From: Holosporaceae bacterium
Lineage (GTDB): Bacteria > Pseudomonadota > Alphaproteobacteria > UBA3830
NCBI GenBank assembly: GCA_031267195.1
Contig: JAIRZO010000048.1
Coordinates: 1 to 10,853 of the forward strand
Direction of reading: 5' to 3'
DNA: 10,853 nucleotides
Under the pieces are notes generated by a model, which saw only the letters and a list, made by a program, of their open reading frames with translations, was not told the origin of the DNA and made no database searches. Made by a program: the position numbers and the translations under genes. Within the stretch, counting starts at the first letter, position 1. Each line of letters opens with the position of its first letter. Below are positions 1 to 7,420 of this stretch, piece after piece.

Positions 1-1226
1 ATCCGCTTTTTTATTTCCCGCTCAAACCCCCTTTCCACCGGCTGATAGAACTTTTTCCGGGACAATTCATCCGGGAAAAAATTATCGCCGGAAAAAGCAT
101 TTGGTGCATTGTGGTCATAGACATATCCTTCTCCGTAATTCAACTCCTTCATCAGCTTGGTCGGTGCGTTGCGAATTTTTTTTGGAGTCGGCAATGATCC
201 GTAAAATTCAGCACATTTTTTAGATTGATTATGGGCCATATAGCCAGCATTCGATTTTGGAGCTGTTGCCATGTATATGACTGCGTTCGTTATGGCCAGC
301 TCTCCCTCCGGAGAACCGAGAATGGAATAGGATTGATGAGCGGCAAGTGCCTGCAGCAGAGCATCAGGATCCGCCAATCCAACATCTTCACTGGCGAATC
401 TTATGAGACGCCTTATAATGAACAGTGGATTTTCTCCCGCCAATAACATTCGGTTAGTCCAGTAGAGGGCTGCGTCCACATCAGATCCACGCAGCGATTT
501 GTGAAATGCGCTGATGAGATTGTAGTGTTCCTCCTGAACATTGTCATAGACCAGCGCTCTTCTTGGAGTAATTTTCTGCAATTCTTCGATGGATAATTCA
601 TTCTGCACATGCAATGAGAGTAGTTCCTCCGCCCTGTTTAGCAAATATCTGCCATCACCGTCAGCCATGAGACACAGATGTTGTCGCGCCTCCGGTGAAA
701 GAGGCAGCCTACGATCCATAAATTTCTCGGCTCGCCACAAGATTTTATCCAAATCTTCCAGCCGCAGGCGATTAAATGTAATAACTTTGCAGCGGGACAG
801 CAGAGCTGGCCTCAACTCGAACGATGGATTTTCCGTCGTGGTGCCGATCAGTATGAGGGATCCGTTTTCTAGATGGGGGAGAAAAATGTCCTGCTGACTC
901 TTGTTTAGGTGATGAATTTCGTCGATGATGAGCAGGGTCTTTTGGGATGGATCACGCGCCAATTCATCAAAAATAGTCTTGAATTTTGCCGTTGCGTGGG
1001 TGACGGCGGAGGTTTCCTCATATTTCAGTCCGCTTTTTTTCGCCACAATTTTTGCAAAGGAAGTCTTGCCGGATCCCGGAGGTCCCCACAGGACAAGCGA
1101 CGGCGGATTTTCATATAAATTTTCATATAACTGTACCTGATTCTCAACCTCCTGGCCAACGAGCTCGGAAATTTTACATGGGCGAATTCTATCCGCCAAC
1201 GGAGGAATTTGTTCAAATAACTGCAA
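1..1226 (-). CDS. rarA: Replication-associated recombination protein A (RarA/MgsA), AAA+ ATPase; C-terminus cut by window edge
   Basis: RarA is a clamp-loader-like AAA+ ATPase acting at stalled or damaged replication forks with SSB and recombination proteins. I translated the reverse strand by hand and the frame is open from the start to base 1 (about 408 residues), with no frameshift. Seen: the PLADRIRP entry motif (residues 9-16), Walker A GPPGSGKT (48-55), Walker B LLIIDEIHHLNKSQQD (about 98-113, DEIH at 102-105), and the sensor region IGTTTENPSFELRPALLSR. The C-terminal MgsA part includes FIIRRLIRFASEDVGLADP and ends at PVERGFEREIKKR; relatives continue for roughly 10 more residues beyond the edge. 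The start is uncertain. I chose TTG at 1226, giving MQLFEQIPPLADR, with GGATGG six bases upstream. A GTG at 1262 is the alternative. It follows dedA by 41 bases (5 with the GTG start) and is probably co-transcribed with it. The family assignment is very secure. Confidence 0.95.
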   Translation of the reverse strand, partial: MQLFEQIPPLADRIRPCKISELVGQEVENQVQLYENLYENPPSLVLWGPPGSGKTSFAKIVAKKSGLKYEETSAVTHATAKFKTIFDELARDPSQKTLLIIDEIHHLNKSQQDIFLPHLENGSLILIGTTTENPSFELRPALLSRCKVITFNRLRLEDLDKILWRAEKFMDRRLPLSPEARQHLCLMADGDGRYLLNRAEELLSLHVQNELSIEELQKITPRRALVYDNVQEEHYNLISAFHKSLRGSDVDAALYWTNRMLLAGENPLFIIRRLIRFASEDVGLADPDALLQALAAHQSYSILGSPEGELAITNAVIYMATAPKSNAGYMAHNQSKKCAEFYGSLPTPKKIRNAPTKLMKELNYGEGYVYDHNAPNAFSGDNFFPDELSRKKFYQPVERGFEREIKKR

Positions 1227-1267
1227 ACCATGCCATCCAAAGCATCCCGGAGTTCGGAACACACATC

Positions 1268-1816
1268 TTAGGTAGACTTCGTTTTTTTATATATGAAATA
1301 CGATGCCATAAAATACACAAGAATCAAGGCAGCAATTTTTACGTATTTCAAACCACCTTCCGCCGATTCCAACATATCAGCAAATACATAACCGACTCCC
1401 GCGACTATTATTGACCACACCATCGCTGCCGGCACATTGAGACTTGAGAATTTCTTTGGTGTGATTTTCGCCATGCCAATGACGATGGGGGTTATGTTCC
1501 GAATGCCATAGGCGAATCTTGAGCCGAATATGAAAAGAGTGTCATATTCGCGTAAAAATTTCATCACTTTTTCACATTTTTTCTGCCAATTGGGGAATTT
1601 TTCCAAAATTCTGACGCCATAACTTCTTCCGATGAAAAAAAGACACTGTTCAGTCATCATGGTTCCCAAAAATGCGAAAAACACAACCAGCGGCAGGGAC
1701 AGCAATCCATGTCGACTCAAAACGCCAGCGGTGATAACCGCTATTTCTCCTTCTATGCAGGCAAATATGAAAACACATAAATAACCATGATTTCTTATCA
1801 GCTCATCAACAATCAC
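1268..1816 (-). CDS. DedA-family (VTT domain) inner-membrane protein
   Basis: 182 residues, predicted polytopic inner-membrane protein of the DedA/VTT superfamily. Members are linked to undecaprenyl-phosphate or phospholipid flipping and membrane homeostasis; the substrate cannot be read from the sequence. Hydrophobic segments lie at about residues 12-33, 39-61, 108-115, 132-148 and 158-176. The hallmark acidic patch appears as EGE at 22-24. The family's arginine motif appears as FGSRFAYGIRN, with R100 and R106 at the same six-residue spacing as the essential pair in E. coli YqjA. The second conserved acidic residue known in YqjA is not obvious here. The start is GTG at 1816, supported by GAGGAG eight bases upstream. 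The stop lies just upstream of rarA on the same strand, suggesting a dedA-rarA operon. The length (182 aa) is short but normal for the compact DedA subgroup. Confidence 0.9.
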   Translation of the reverse strand: MIVDELIRNHGYLCVFIFACIEGEIAVITAGVLSRHGLLSLPLVVFFAFLGTMMTEQCLFFIGRSYGVRILEKFPNWQKKCEKVMKFLREYDTLFIFGSRFAYGIRNITPIVIGMAKITPKKFSSLNVPAAMVWSIIVAGVGYVFADMLESAEGGLKYVKIAALILVYFMASYFIYKKTKST

Positions 1817-1868
1817 TTTTCCATCTCCTCAACGGACTACATTTTCCACCCACCTATTCATCAGTGAA

Positions 1869-1897
1869 ATAATAGCAAAATTTGAAGAGCTTGACAA
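1869..1897 (-). promoter_or_regulatory. Predicted sigma-70-type promoter for dedA-rarA
   Basis: On the minus strand, TTGTCA (1897-1892) is followed by a 17-base spacer and TATTAT (1874-1869), preceded by TGC (1877-1875), an extended -10. Transcription would start near 1862, leaving a leader of about 45 bases with GAGGAG before the GTG start of dedA. It faces away from the rplJ promoter, so the two units are divergent. This was seen by eye and has not been tested. Confidence 0.6.
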
Positions 1898-1971
1898 CGT
1901 TGGTTCCGATTGATTCCGCGATTTTTGAGAGCAGTTTCTGCATTTTCCAGATAATCACATAAAAACATCTA

Positions 1972-2000
1972 TTGACATTTTCTTTTCTATCTGTTATTTT
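1972..2000 (+). promoter_or_regulatory. Predicted strong sigma-70-type promoter for rplJ-rplL
   Basis: A perfect -35 TTGACA (1972-1977), a 17-base spacer, and TATTTT (1995-2000) with TGT immediately before it (1992-1994), giving an extended -10. The predicted start site is near 2007, about 250 bases upstream of the rplJ start, leaving room for the L10 autoregulatory leader. A promoter this close to consensus fits a highly expressed ribosomal-protein unit. It also suggests rplJL is transcribed here independently of any rplK-rplA, which is not present upstream. Confidence 0.7.
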
Positions 2001-2039
2001 CTTACTCGAACGATGTGATTTTCAGCGGTGTCGGAAGTC

Positions 2040-2200
2040 AGGAATGCTTCTGGCCGCAGAGTTACATCAGCTGACGTTCTGTTGATTTAGTATCGACGGA
2101 GTTGATCGAAGACCATCGGTGCCCTTGGCTTAAACTTGCCGTTGCAGATTAACTGGATTTTATTATCCTTTTTTCTATTATTATTCGACGTGCTCTTCTG
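2040..2200 (+). promoter_or_regulatory. Ribosomal protein L10 leader (rplJ autoregulatory mRNA element)
   Basis: The leader between the predicted start site and rplJ contains a block at 2105-2150 resembling, from memory, the conserved core of alphaproteobacterial L10 leaders: ATCGAAGACC, then GGTGCCCTTGGCTTAA, then TTGCAGATT. In known systems L10, or the L10-L12 complex, binds a kink-turn-containing fold upstream of rplJ and represses its translation. The position (between promoter and rplJ) and the motif agree. Exact boundaries are estimated, since I could not run a covariance model. Confidence 0.7.
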
Positions 2201-2256
2201 ATTAAAATTGACTCCGCGGCAACTGTTTAGCTGATTTGTACGAGGGAGATTATACA

Positions 2257-2766
2257 GTGGATAAGAGTCAGAAGCCAACGATAATCGCAAAAATAAAACA
2301 AAGTTTTGAAAAAAGTACTGCGGTTTTCGTAATCAATCAAAACAAAATGACGGTGGCTAACTCGGAGGATTTGCGGAAGCAATTGAGGGAATCTTCGTCA
2401 CAATATTTAGTCTGTAAAAATACGCTGGCTCGATTGGCGGTAACAGGAACCACCTTCGAAAATATCCTTCCTCATTTGGGAGGACAGCTGGCGCTGATAT
2501 TTTCTGCTGACATCACCGCATCAGCAAAAATTATCGATGAATATTCTACCAAAAACGATGGGAAAATTTCCATCATCTGCGGTGGATATGATGGTAAGTT
2601 GCTGAGTACGGCTGATGTAAAAATGTTAGCGAAATTGCCGAAACTCGATGAACTTCGGGCCAAGATCATCGCCATTATCCAGACGCCGGCGCAGCGGTTG
2701 GCTGTGCTGCAGCAAGCTCCAGCGACTCAACTCTGCCGGGTTTTGAAAGCCTATGCGGAACGGTGA
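2257..2766 (+). CDS. rplJ: 50S ribosomal protein L10
   Basis: 169 residues; the stalk-base protein that anchors L7/L12 dimers to 23S rRNA. Visible family features are the N-terminal globular domain with DLRKQLRESSSQYLVCKNTL (residues about 38-57), the GGQLALIFS strand, GKISIICGGYDGK, and the C-terminal helix (about 136-169) that carries L12 dimers. GTG at 2257 is the start, supported by GAGGGAG eight bases upstream. An in-frame TTG at 2236 lies upstream of that Shine-Dalgarno and was rejected. The usual aromatic-x-Gly before the conserved T-V is replaced (QNKMTV), a modest divergence. rplL follows after 52 bases. Expression is probably feedback-controlled through the upstream leader. Confidence 0.95.
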   Translation: MDKSQKPTIIAKIKQSFEKSTAVFVINQNKMTVANSEDLRKQLRESSSQYLVCKNTLARLAVTGTTFENILPHLGGQLALIFSADITASAKIIDEYSTKNDGKISIICGGYDGKLLSTADVKMLAKLPKLDELRAKIIAIIQTPAQRLAVLQQAPATQLCRVLKAYAER

Positions 2767-2818
2767 TAGACAATTGTTTTTTGAAGGTTGGTTGTAGATA
2801 ATTAAAAAGGAGGAAAAA

Positions 2819-3190
2819 ATGGCTGCGAATTTAGATAAAATCGTTGAAGAGCTATCCAAGCTAACAGTTTTGGAGGCTGCTGATTTGAGCAAAAAATTGG
2901 AAGAAACCTGGGGCGTCTCAGCAGCTGCTCCGGTAGCGGTGGCTGCGGCTGCTGCGCCAGCAGCTGTGGTTGAAGAGAAAACGGAATTCGATGTAATCCT
3001 GACTGACGCTGGGGCTTCCAAAATCGGTGTCATAAAAGTTGTTCGTGAACTAACCGGACTGGGATTGACGGAAGCAAAAACCCTGGTAGAATCCGCACCT
3101 AAGGCACTGAAGGAGGCGGTATCCAAGGACGAAGCTCAGAAGATGAAAGAAAAACTTGAGGGAGCCGGCGCTAAAGTTGACGTGAAATAA
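2819..3190 (+). CDS. rplL: 50S ribosomal protein L7/L12
   Basis: 123 residues, the usual size; the multi-copy stalk protein that recruits translational GTPases. It has an N-terminal dimerisation and L10-binding domain (about 1-33), an Ala/Pro/Val-rich hinge (about 34-51), and a C-terminal domain starting at EKTEFDVIL. The C-terminal domain carries the GTPase-contact surface [20 protein letters not shown] (68-87). Start ATG 2819 is preceded by a near-perfect AAGGAGG. It is co-directional with and just downstream of rplJ. In most bacteria rpoB follows; here a hairpin and an unrelated gene follow instead. Confidence 0.97.
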   Translation: MAANLDKIVEELSKLTVLEAADLSKKLEETWGVSAAAPVAVAAAAAPAAVVEEKTEFDVILTDAGASKIGVIKVVRELTGLGLTEAKTLVESAPKALKEAVSKDEAQKMKEKLEGAGAKVDVK

Positions 3191-3201
3191 ATTCCTTGAT
3201 T

Positions 3202-3240
3202 CACCAGGTTCTGGATGACCTGGTGGCTGCGGTTTCTTTC
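3202..3240 (+). terminator. Hairpin after rplL: terminator or attenuator/processing site
   Basis: A perfect 8-bp inverted repeat, CACCAGGT (3202-3209) and ACCTGGTG (3218-3225), with an 8-base loop. It is followed by GCTGCGGTTTCTTTC, which is only moderately T-rich, so termination may be partial. A hairpin here is typical of the rplL-rpoB spacer, where it attenuates or is processed. Because no rpoB follows, it may now simply end the rplJL transcript. Confidence 0.6.
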
Positions 3241-3382
3241 TGCGCTACGTGTAGACCCAAGCCCGCTATGGGATTCACTGGGGCTGGCTGATGCTTTACT
3301 GGTGATGGTCTGTTTCAGCTTCCTGACTCTGTTTTTGTCTCGGCTATGCATCTGCTCCGCGGTTAGTCCAGAGGACGTTTGA

Positions 3383-4246
3383 ATGATTAGGACATTTTCG
3401 GTTGCTTTGCTTTGCCTTGCGGGATTGATCATTGCCTCATCCAGTGGTGCCAAAATTATCAGTAGCGAGAAGCTGGCTGACATTGAGCGCGTAATTGCTG
3501 AAGCGGATTCCGAAACTCTGCTGATTTTTGATTGTGACGGTGTTATTTGGGAATCTGCTGCAAGGGCTTTTCAGGGTGACGAGAAGAGAGTTACAAAGGC
3601 TTTTATGAAAAAATACCTCGCTACACTATCGGTGGCAGCTGAGGAAAAAATACTACGTTATTTGTGGGAAAAAGTTCCCAAACAACTGCTGGAAGAAAAA
3701 ATGCCGGCTTTGATAGCTGTTGCCCAATCCCGCGGCATAAAGACTTTAATGTTGACGGGAGCTGGTGTTGGGAGAATCGGAACCACATCTCGGGAAACAC
3801 GCACCATTCAACATCTTTTGCATCACGGTATTAGTTTTGGAAATTCGTGGAATTTGGGGAAAATGACCTTTGATCATTTGTTGAGTTTCCATAGGGGTGC
3901 AGTGTCCGCTGCCACATTCAGCAGCGGGATTCTGTTCTCCATTACACAGGATAAAGGCGTTGTGTTACGCGCATTTTTAGAGAAAATCCCCTCTTACAAA
4001 TTCAAAAAAATAATCTTCATTGACGATAAAATGAAACATTTAAAATCCGTTGAGACAGTTGCCGATGAGATCGGCGCAGAATTTGTAGGCATAGAGTATA
4101 CCATTGCAAAAAAGAAAAAACGGACCCCAGCAGATTTGACAAAAATTAAAAGAGAGCTGGTCAATTTCTTAAAAACAGCCAGTTCGATAGGCCGTTCAGT
4201 TTCAGAAGAAATCAGCCTGGACGGTACGATTAGTGCTAGTCCATGA
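3383..4246 (+). CDS. Exported HAD-superfamily protein, DUF2608 family
   Basis: 287 residues with an apparent signal sequence (residues 1-23, hydrophobic ALLCLAGLIIASSSGA), so probably periplasmic or secreted. HAD phosphohydrolase motifs are present in order: motif I LIFDCDGVIW (47-56; nucleophile D50, acid/base D52), motif II LMLTG (T125), Lys191 in ITQDKG, and motif IV IFIDDK (D214/D215). This layout matches the DUF2608 family, often found in intracellular or amoeba-associated bacteria; the substrate is unknown. All catalytic residues appear intact, so activity is plausible. The C-terminus is Lys-rich (KKKKR near 243-247) then Ser-rich. Start ATG 3383 has GAGGA seven bases upstream. It sits 192 bases after rplL, where rpoB would normally be. 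Family call strong; biological role not inferable. Confidence 0.85.
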   Translation: MIRTFSVALLCLAGLIIASSSGAKIISSEKLADIERVIAEADSETLLIFDCDGVIWESAARAFQGDEKRVTKAFMKKYLATLSVAAEEKILRYLWEKVPKQLLEEKMPALIAVAQSRGIKTLMLTGAGVGRIGTTSRETRTIQHLLHHGISFGNSWNLGKMTFDHLLSFHRGAVSAATFSSGILFSITQDKGVVLRAFLEKIPSYKFKKIIFIDDKMKHLKSVETVADEIGAEFVGIEYTIAKKKKRTPADLTKIKRELVNFLKTASSIGRSVSEEISLDGTISASP

Positions 4247-4457
4247 CTACATTTAAACGCTCCTCTGTTGCCTTCAAATGCCACGTAATTCGTGGGCTAT
4301 TTTTCTGTAGCCATAAAAAGGCGCTCCGCCATATCTCATTGATTTTTCTCAACATTTCTCTATCCTCTGGCTTAATTCTGCTTCTGTAAAAAAACAACCA
4401 CGAGCGACATGGCGATGGCAATTCGCGCTCTTTGGCTGGTCTAATTTGGCACACCAT
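4236..4457 (-). CDS. Small hypothetical ORF, function unknown (may be non-coding or a gene remnant)
   Basis: A 73-residue reverse-strand reading frame with no recognisable family. Its C-terminal half (KPEDREMLRKINEIWRSAF and onward) has a protein-like, charged helical composition with several Trp residues. It converges on and overlaps the last 11 bases of the DUF2608 gene. The start ATG at 4457 has only a weak GGA upstream. Another reverse frame (4349-4573) overlaps its 5' part, so this could also be a frameshifted remnant of a longer gene. I list it because the stretch is otherwise unexplained. Confidence 0.25.
   Translation of the reverse strand: MVCQIRPAKERELPSPCRSWLFFYRSRIKPEDREMLRKINEIWRSAFLWLQKNSPRITWHLKATEERLNVVMD
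4281..4305 (+). terminator. Weak terminator candidate after the DUF2608 gene
   Basis: A short stem, CCACG (4281-4285) and CGTGG (4291-4295) with a TAATT loop, is followed by GCTATTTTTCTG. A competing hairpin, GGCTA (4295-4299) with TAGCC (4308-4312), overlaps it. The position 35 bases after the stop codon is right, but a five-pair stem is marginal. Confidence 0.35.
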
Positions 4458-4563
4458 AATGTTCCGCTGGTTTCCAGGGAAAAAGTCTGGTGGGGTAATG
4501 TAACGGGTATGGTTTTAGGTGCTTCAAAAATGCTAAAGTAATGCCATAGGAAATATGAAGGTA

Positions 4564-4660
4564 ATATACTCATTCAAGATGAGACTCCAGACTTGGAAGG
4601 CTGTAATTGCCATGAATTTTCGCCTTCGAAATCCAGCTTCATTATTTTGAATGAGTATAT
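4564..4660. repeat. 97-bp repeat element with 14-bp terminal inverted repeats (MITE-like), copy A
   Basis: The ends are perfect inverted repeats: ATATACTCATTCAA (4564-4577) and TTGAATGAGTATAT (4647-4660). The first 77 bases (4564-4640) recur in direct orientation at 8839-8915 with four mismatches, counted by eye. The interior contains no long ORF, though one short frame is open through most of it. Size and palindromic ends resemble a MITE or an extragenic palindrome. Its right arm sits only 50 bases before the first M16 gene, so it may contribute to that gene's leader or promoter region. Confidence 0.8.
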
Positions 4661-4678
4661 ACTACTTTGATTTTCTTG

Positions 4679-4684
4679 TATAAA
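4679..4684 (+). promoter_or_regulatory. Possible -10 element for the M16 operon
   Basis: TATAAA (4679-4684) lies 26 bases before the ATG of the first M16 gene, in an AT-rich stretch adjoining the repeat's right arm. No convincing -35 is found at 16-18 bases upstream, so this is a tentative placement; transcription would start near 4691. Confidence 0.3.
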
Positions 4685-4710
4685 TAAGTTTGATACAAAA
4701 AAGATGTGTT

Positions 4711-6024
4711 ATGATAAAATTATTGGCTGTAGTTTGTTGTTTTGTGTTTACTTTTATCATCAATGGAAAGCACGATTTTGTTAACTTTACACTGAAAAAT
4801 GGCCTCAGGGTAATCTGCATAAAAAAATCGGCAATACCGATCGTAACCATACATATTTGCTACGATTGCGGATCAAGATGTGATGCCATTGGGAAATCCG
4901 GCGTTGCACATTTTCTAGAACACATGGCATTCCACTCGCATGGTATGGCTTTCAATAATTTTCTCGAAGAGATTGGAGCAGAGAGAAATGCCTATACTTC
5001 ACTAGGATACATTTGCTTTTACGAGGTAGTACCTAAAGAATATATGGAAAAAGTTCTGGAATACGAATCCGCCCGCATGCGATCGCTGGACATAAATCAA
5101 GAGGTATTTGCATCGGAAAAAAAGGCAATCCTGGAGGAGCGCAACATGGTATATGACGCAAATCCAGCAGGACTCATCCACGAATCGCTGTATGCTAATA
5201 TTTTCAACAGAATGTCAGGTGGCATAAGTGTTATTGGCTGGAAACATGAAATTGAATCAATTCAACAGCAGGATTTGTTCGATTTTCATGACAAATGGTT
5301 CGCTCCCAACAATGCTGTATTGATACTGGTGGGAGATATTGACCCACAACGTATCAAGATACTAGTGGAAAAGCATTTTGGTGATCTGAAGGCTAAAAGC
5401 CTTCCAAAAATCAAAACCAGATGCAATGTCGCACCGTCCGTTGTTAAAACAGTTGGCTGCAAATCTTCCGAAGCAAATTGTTTCAGAACATGTTACGTAT
5501 ACCGTATACCATTTTTTGCTCGAGATAATTTTAGAAAATACCTAAGCTTGTCGTTGGCCGTCCAGGCCATGAATCAATCGGAATTTTTCATAATAAAAAA
5601 GATAAAATCAGCCACAAATATGCTGAACGAAGTTAATTTTTCCTTTACCAGCAATGCTGCCTACGATATTGTTACGATTCATTTGACTGGTGTTAGCCAA
5701 GATGATATGGATAGCATGGAAGAATTATGGCACTTTCTGAAGGAAAAACTAAGAACCAATTCTGGGCTAACAGATTCTGAAATTAATGCTGTAAAGCGAC
5801 AGCGAAGTACATTCATCGCTCATGAAGATGATGATATTAAGTTAATAGCGTACAGCATCGCATCACTACTGATATCTGGATATTCTCCGGAGGAAATCAT
5901 GGCTCAAGATGAAACTATACAGGCAATTACACAGCAGGAATGCAACAACTTAATCACCGAAATCTTTTCCGGTGATCCCATCGCCATATCAAAATTAAAG
6001 AGAAAGGATTATGAGGAAAAATAA
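4711..6024 (+). CDS. M16-family zinc metallopeptidase, catalytic (HXXEH) subunit, exported
   Basis: 437 residues from ATG 4711 (an upstream in-frame TTG at 4690 gives 444). The N-terminus (MIKLLAVVCCFVFTFIING) looks like a signal peptide, so the protein is probably periplasmic. Seen: the N-terminal M16 strand FTLKNGLRVICI (26-37), the inverted zinc motif HFLEH (67-71) within GKSGVAHFLEHMAFHSHG, and the downstream zinc-ligand Glu in SEKKAILEERNM (E143, seven residues after E136 as in pitrilysin). The central signature FAPNNAVLILVGDID is also present. In the second domain, where active single-chain M16 peptidases have an Arg and a Tyr seven residues apart, the aligned stretch reads IKSATNMLNEV, so both appear lost. 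It would therefore need a partner supplying them. The next gene overlaps by 14 bases. Shine-Dalgarno is weak (AAGATG). Confidence 0.9.
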   Translation: MIKLLAVVCCFVFTFIINGKHDFVNFTLKNGLRVICIKKSAIPIVTIHICYDCGSRCDAIGKSGVAHFLEHMAFHSHGMAFNNFLEEIGAERNAYTSLGYICFYEVVPKEYMEKVLEYESARMRSLDINQEVFASEKKAILEERNMVYDANPAGLIHESLYANIFNRMSGGISVIGWKHEIESIQQQDLFDFHDKWFAPNNAVLILVGDIDPQRIKILVEKHFGDLKAKSLPKIKTRCNVAPSVVKTVGCKSSEANCFRTCYVYRIPFFARDNFRKYLSLSLAVQAMNQSEFFIIKKIKSATNMLNEVNFSFTSNAAYDIVTIHLTGVSQDDMDSMEELWHFLKEKLRTNSGLTDSEINAVKRQRSTFIAHEDDDIKLIAYSIASLLISGYSPEEIMAQDETIQAITQQECNNLITEIFSGDPIAISKLKRKDYEEK

Positions 6025-7420
6025 AGTGTGTAATCGGATTTTTTCTCCATTTACTCTAATGATAGCTGGCATTCTGTGGGTGTGTCTGGTATTACTTCCA
6101 ACCGTTGCCGTTTCCGTGGCTACCGAAGTACCAAAACAGATTAAAGTTGAGCAAATAACGAAAGCAAAACAGCTGAAAACCAATCGTGGAATAAAGTTGT
6201 TTTTTATAAAAAATGGTGGCGCTCCATTGGTTCATATTATAATAAATTTTAGAAATTCCGGAACAGCATATTTGGAAAAAACAAAAGCGGGTATTCCCAC
6301 CCTCTATGAATATACATTCTGCTGCGGTTGTGGAAAATATTCCCAGAGTCAGATAACAAAAGCACTTAATGATATATCCTGCGATGTGGCCTGTAATATA
6401 AACGAAGATAGCTTATCATTTTCCATCACAATGCCTCAAGCTGTCATGCAGACGGCAATTCCTTTGGTCTGCTGCCTTATAAACGAGCCTAGTTTTGAAG
6501 AAAATGATGTTAAAAACTTACAGATAAAATTACCAGGCCCACATAGAATTACATCAGATCCGATTAATACCGCAGTGCACACCATCATTCCGTCCCTGAT
6601 TTTTGAATCTCATCCCTACGGAAATGGAATTTACGGAGAAGATGAAGATTTCATCAACCTAACCATCGATGATCTAAGAAAATATAAGGATAAATTCCTG
6701 ACCATAGCAAATGCGGAAGTTTGTGTTTGTGGAAATCTAACGGAACCTGAAGCTATTCAGCTAGTGGACCAAATTTTTTCCAAGACTAAAAAGGGGGAAA
6801 AAAATGCCGATATCGTTGTCGATGTGGTTCCGAAAATCAAATCGCACGTAAGGTATAATTACGTTGATAGTCCAATGAGCACAATAGTATTTGTGCAAAA
6901 GGGAGCATCAATAAAGTCTTCAAAAAGATACGCGGCACTGCTACTGCACCACATAATCGGCGCTCCGGGCCTGTTTAGGTCCCGGATGCTATCAACACTG
7001 CGAATACAGCTTGGTCTGATATACAGCGGATCTGTCAGTTCAATGCATTTATTACATGCGGATTTCTGTTTTGGAATACTGCAAACAAGTAATTCGAATG
7101 TGAAAAAAACCCTAGATGCAGTAAAGAATATACTGAAACAAGTCAGGAACGGTGACATCACCCAATCGGATTTAGACTTCGTAAAACACAATATAAAAGG
7201 GAAAATTTTGGTTAATCTGAGAACTACCGAGGCGATATGTAATTTTTTCTACAATGCCATGGCCCATGACCTCGGAGAAAACGCGCTGGAAGATTTTATA
7301 AATGGTATTGAAGCGGTTAAACTGGAGGATGTGCACGCCGTGGCTCAGGAACTTATAGATGACGACAATATATTGTATATTGTAATTGGAGGAAAATGCA
7401 AAGAAAAGACAACTCTATAA
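6011..7420 (+). CDS. M16-family protein, non-zinc partner subunit with R/Y pair, exported
   Basis: 469 residues. A long hydrophobic N-terminal segment (about residues 12-37) suggests a signal peptide or membrane anchor. The M16 fold is recognisable from GIKLFFIKNGGAPLVHIII onward (60-78). At the zinc-motif position the sequence is PTLYEY (96-101): both His are missing, so it cannot bind zinc as the classical enzymes do. The C-terminal domain keeps the M16 substrate-binding signature LRIQLGLIYS (330-339), with R331 and Y338 at the standard spacing of seven, preceded by GLFRSRM. Known M16B heterodimers pair an HXXEH subunit with an R/Y subunit, and this gene complements its upstream neighbour exactly that way. 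ATG 6011 overlaps the upstream stop by 14 bases, suggesting translational coupling; AAAGGA lies just two bases before it, an unusually short spacing. Confidence 0.88.
   Translation: MRKNKVCNRIFSPFTLMIAGILWVCLVLLPTVAVSVATEVPKQIKVEQITKAKQLKTNRGIKLFFIKNGGAPLVHIIINFRNSGTAYLEKTKAGIPTLYEYTFCCGCGKYSQSQITKALNDISCDVACNINEDSLSFSITMPQAVMQTAIPLVCCLINEPSFEENDVKNLQIKLPGPHRITSDPINTAVHTIIPSLIFESHPYGNGIYGEDEDFINLTIDDLRKYKDKFLTIANAEVCVCGNLTEPEAIQLVDQIFSKTKKGEKNADIVVDVVPKIKSHVRYNYVDSPMSTIVFVQKGASIKSSKRYAALLLHHIIGAPGLFRSRMLSTLRIQLGLIYSGSVSSMHLLHADFCFGILQTSNSNVKKTLDAVKNILKQVRNGDITQSDLDFVKHNIKGKILVNLRTTEAICNFFYNAMAHDLGENALEDFINGIEAVKLEDVHAVAQELIDDDNILYIVIGGKCKEKTTL

Noticed and set aside
1..30. Apparent frameshift and early stop at the C-terminus of rarA
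   Set aside because: My first reverse complement dropped one G in a run of five. Recounting restores the frame and the conserved ending, which runs off the window edge.
1025..1264. Reverse-strand frame with Arg-rich product overlapping the start of rarA
   Set aside because: It is an alternate frame of rarA, whose own frame carries Walker A and other conserved motifs.
1891..1919. Second TTGACA on the plus strand as an extra rplJ promoter
   Set aside because: The hexamer 17 bases downstream is TTCCGC, a poor -10. The same bases serve better as the -35 (TTGTCA) of the minus-strand dedA promoter.
2236..2256. TTG at 2236 as the rplJ start
   Set aside because: It lies upstream of the strong GAGGGAG, adds residues not found in L10 proteins, and has no Shine-Dalgarno of its own.
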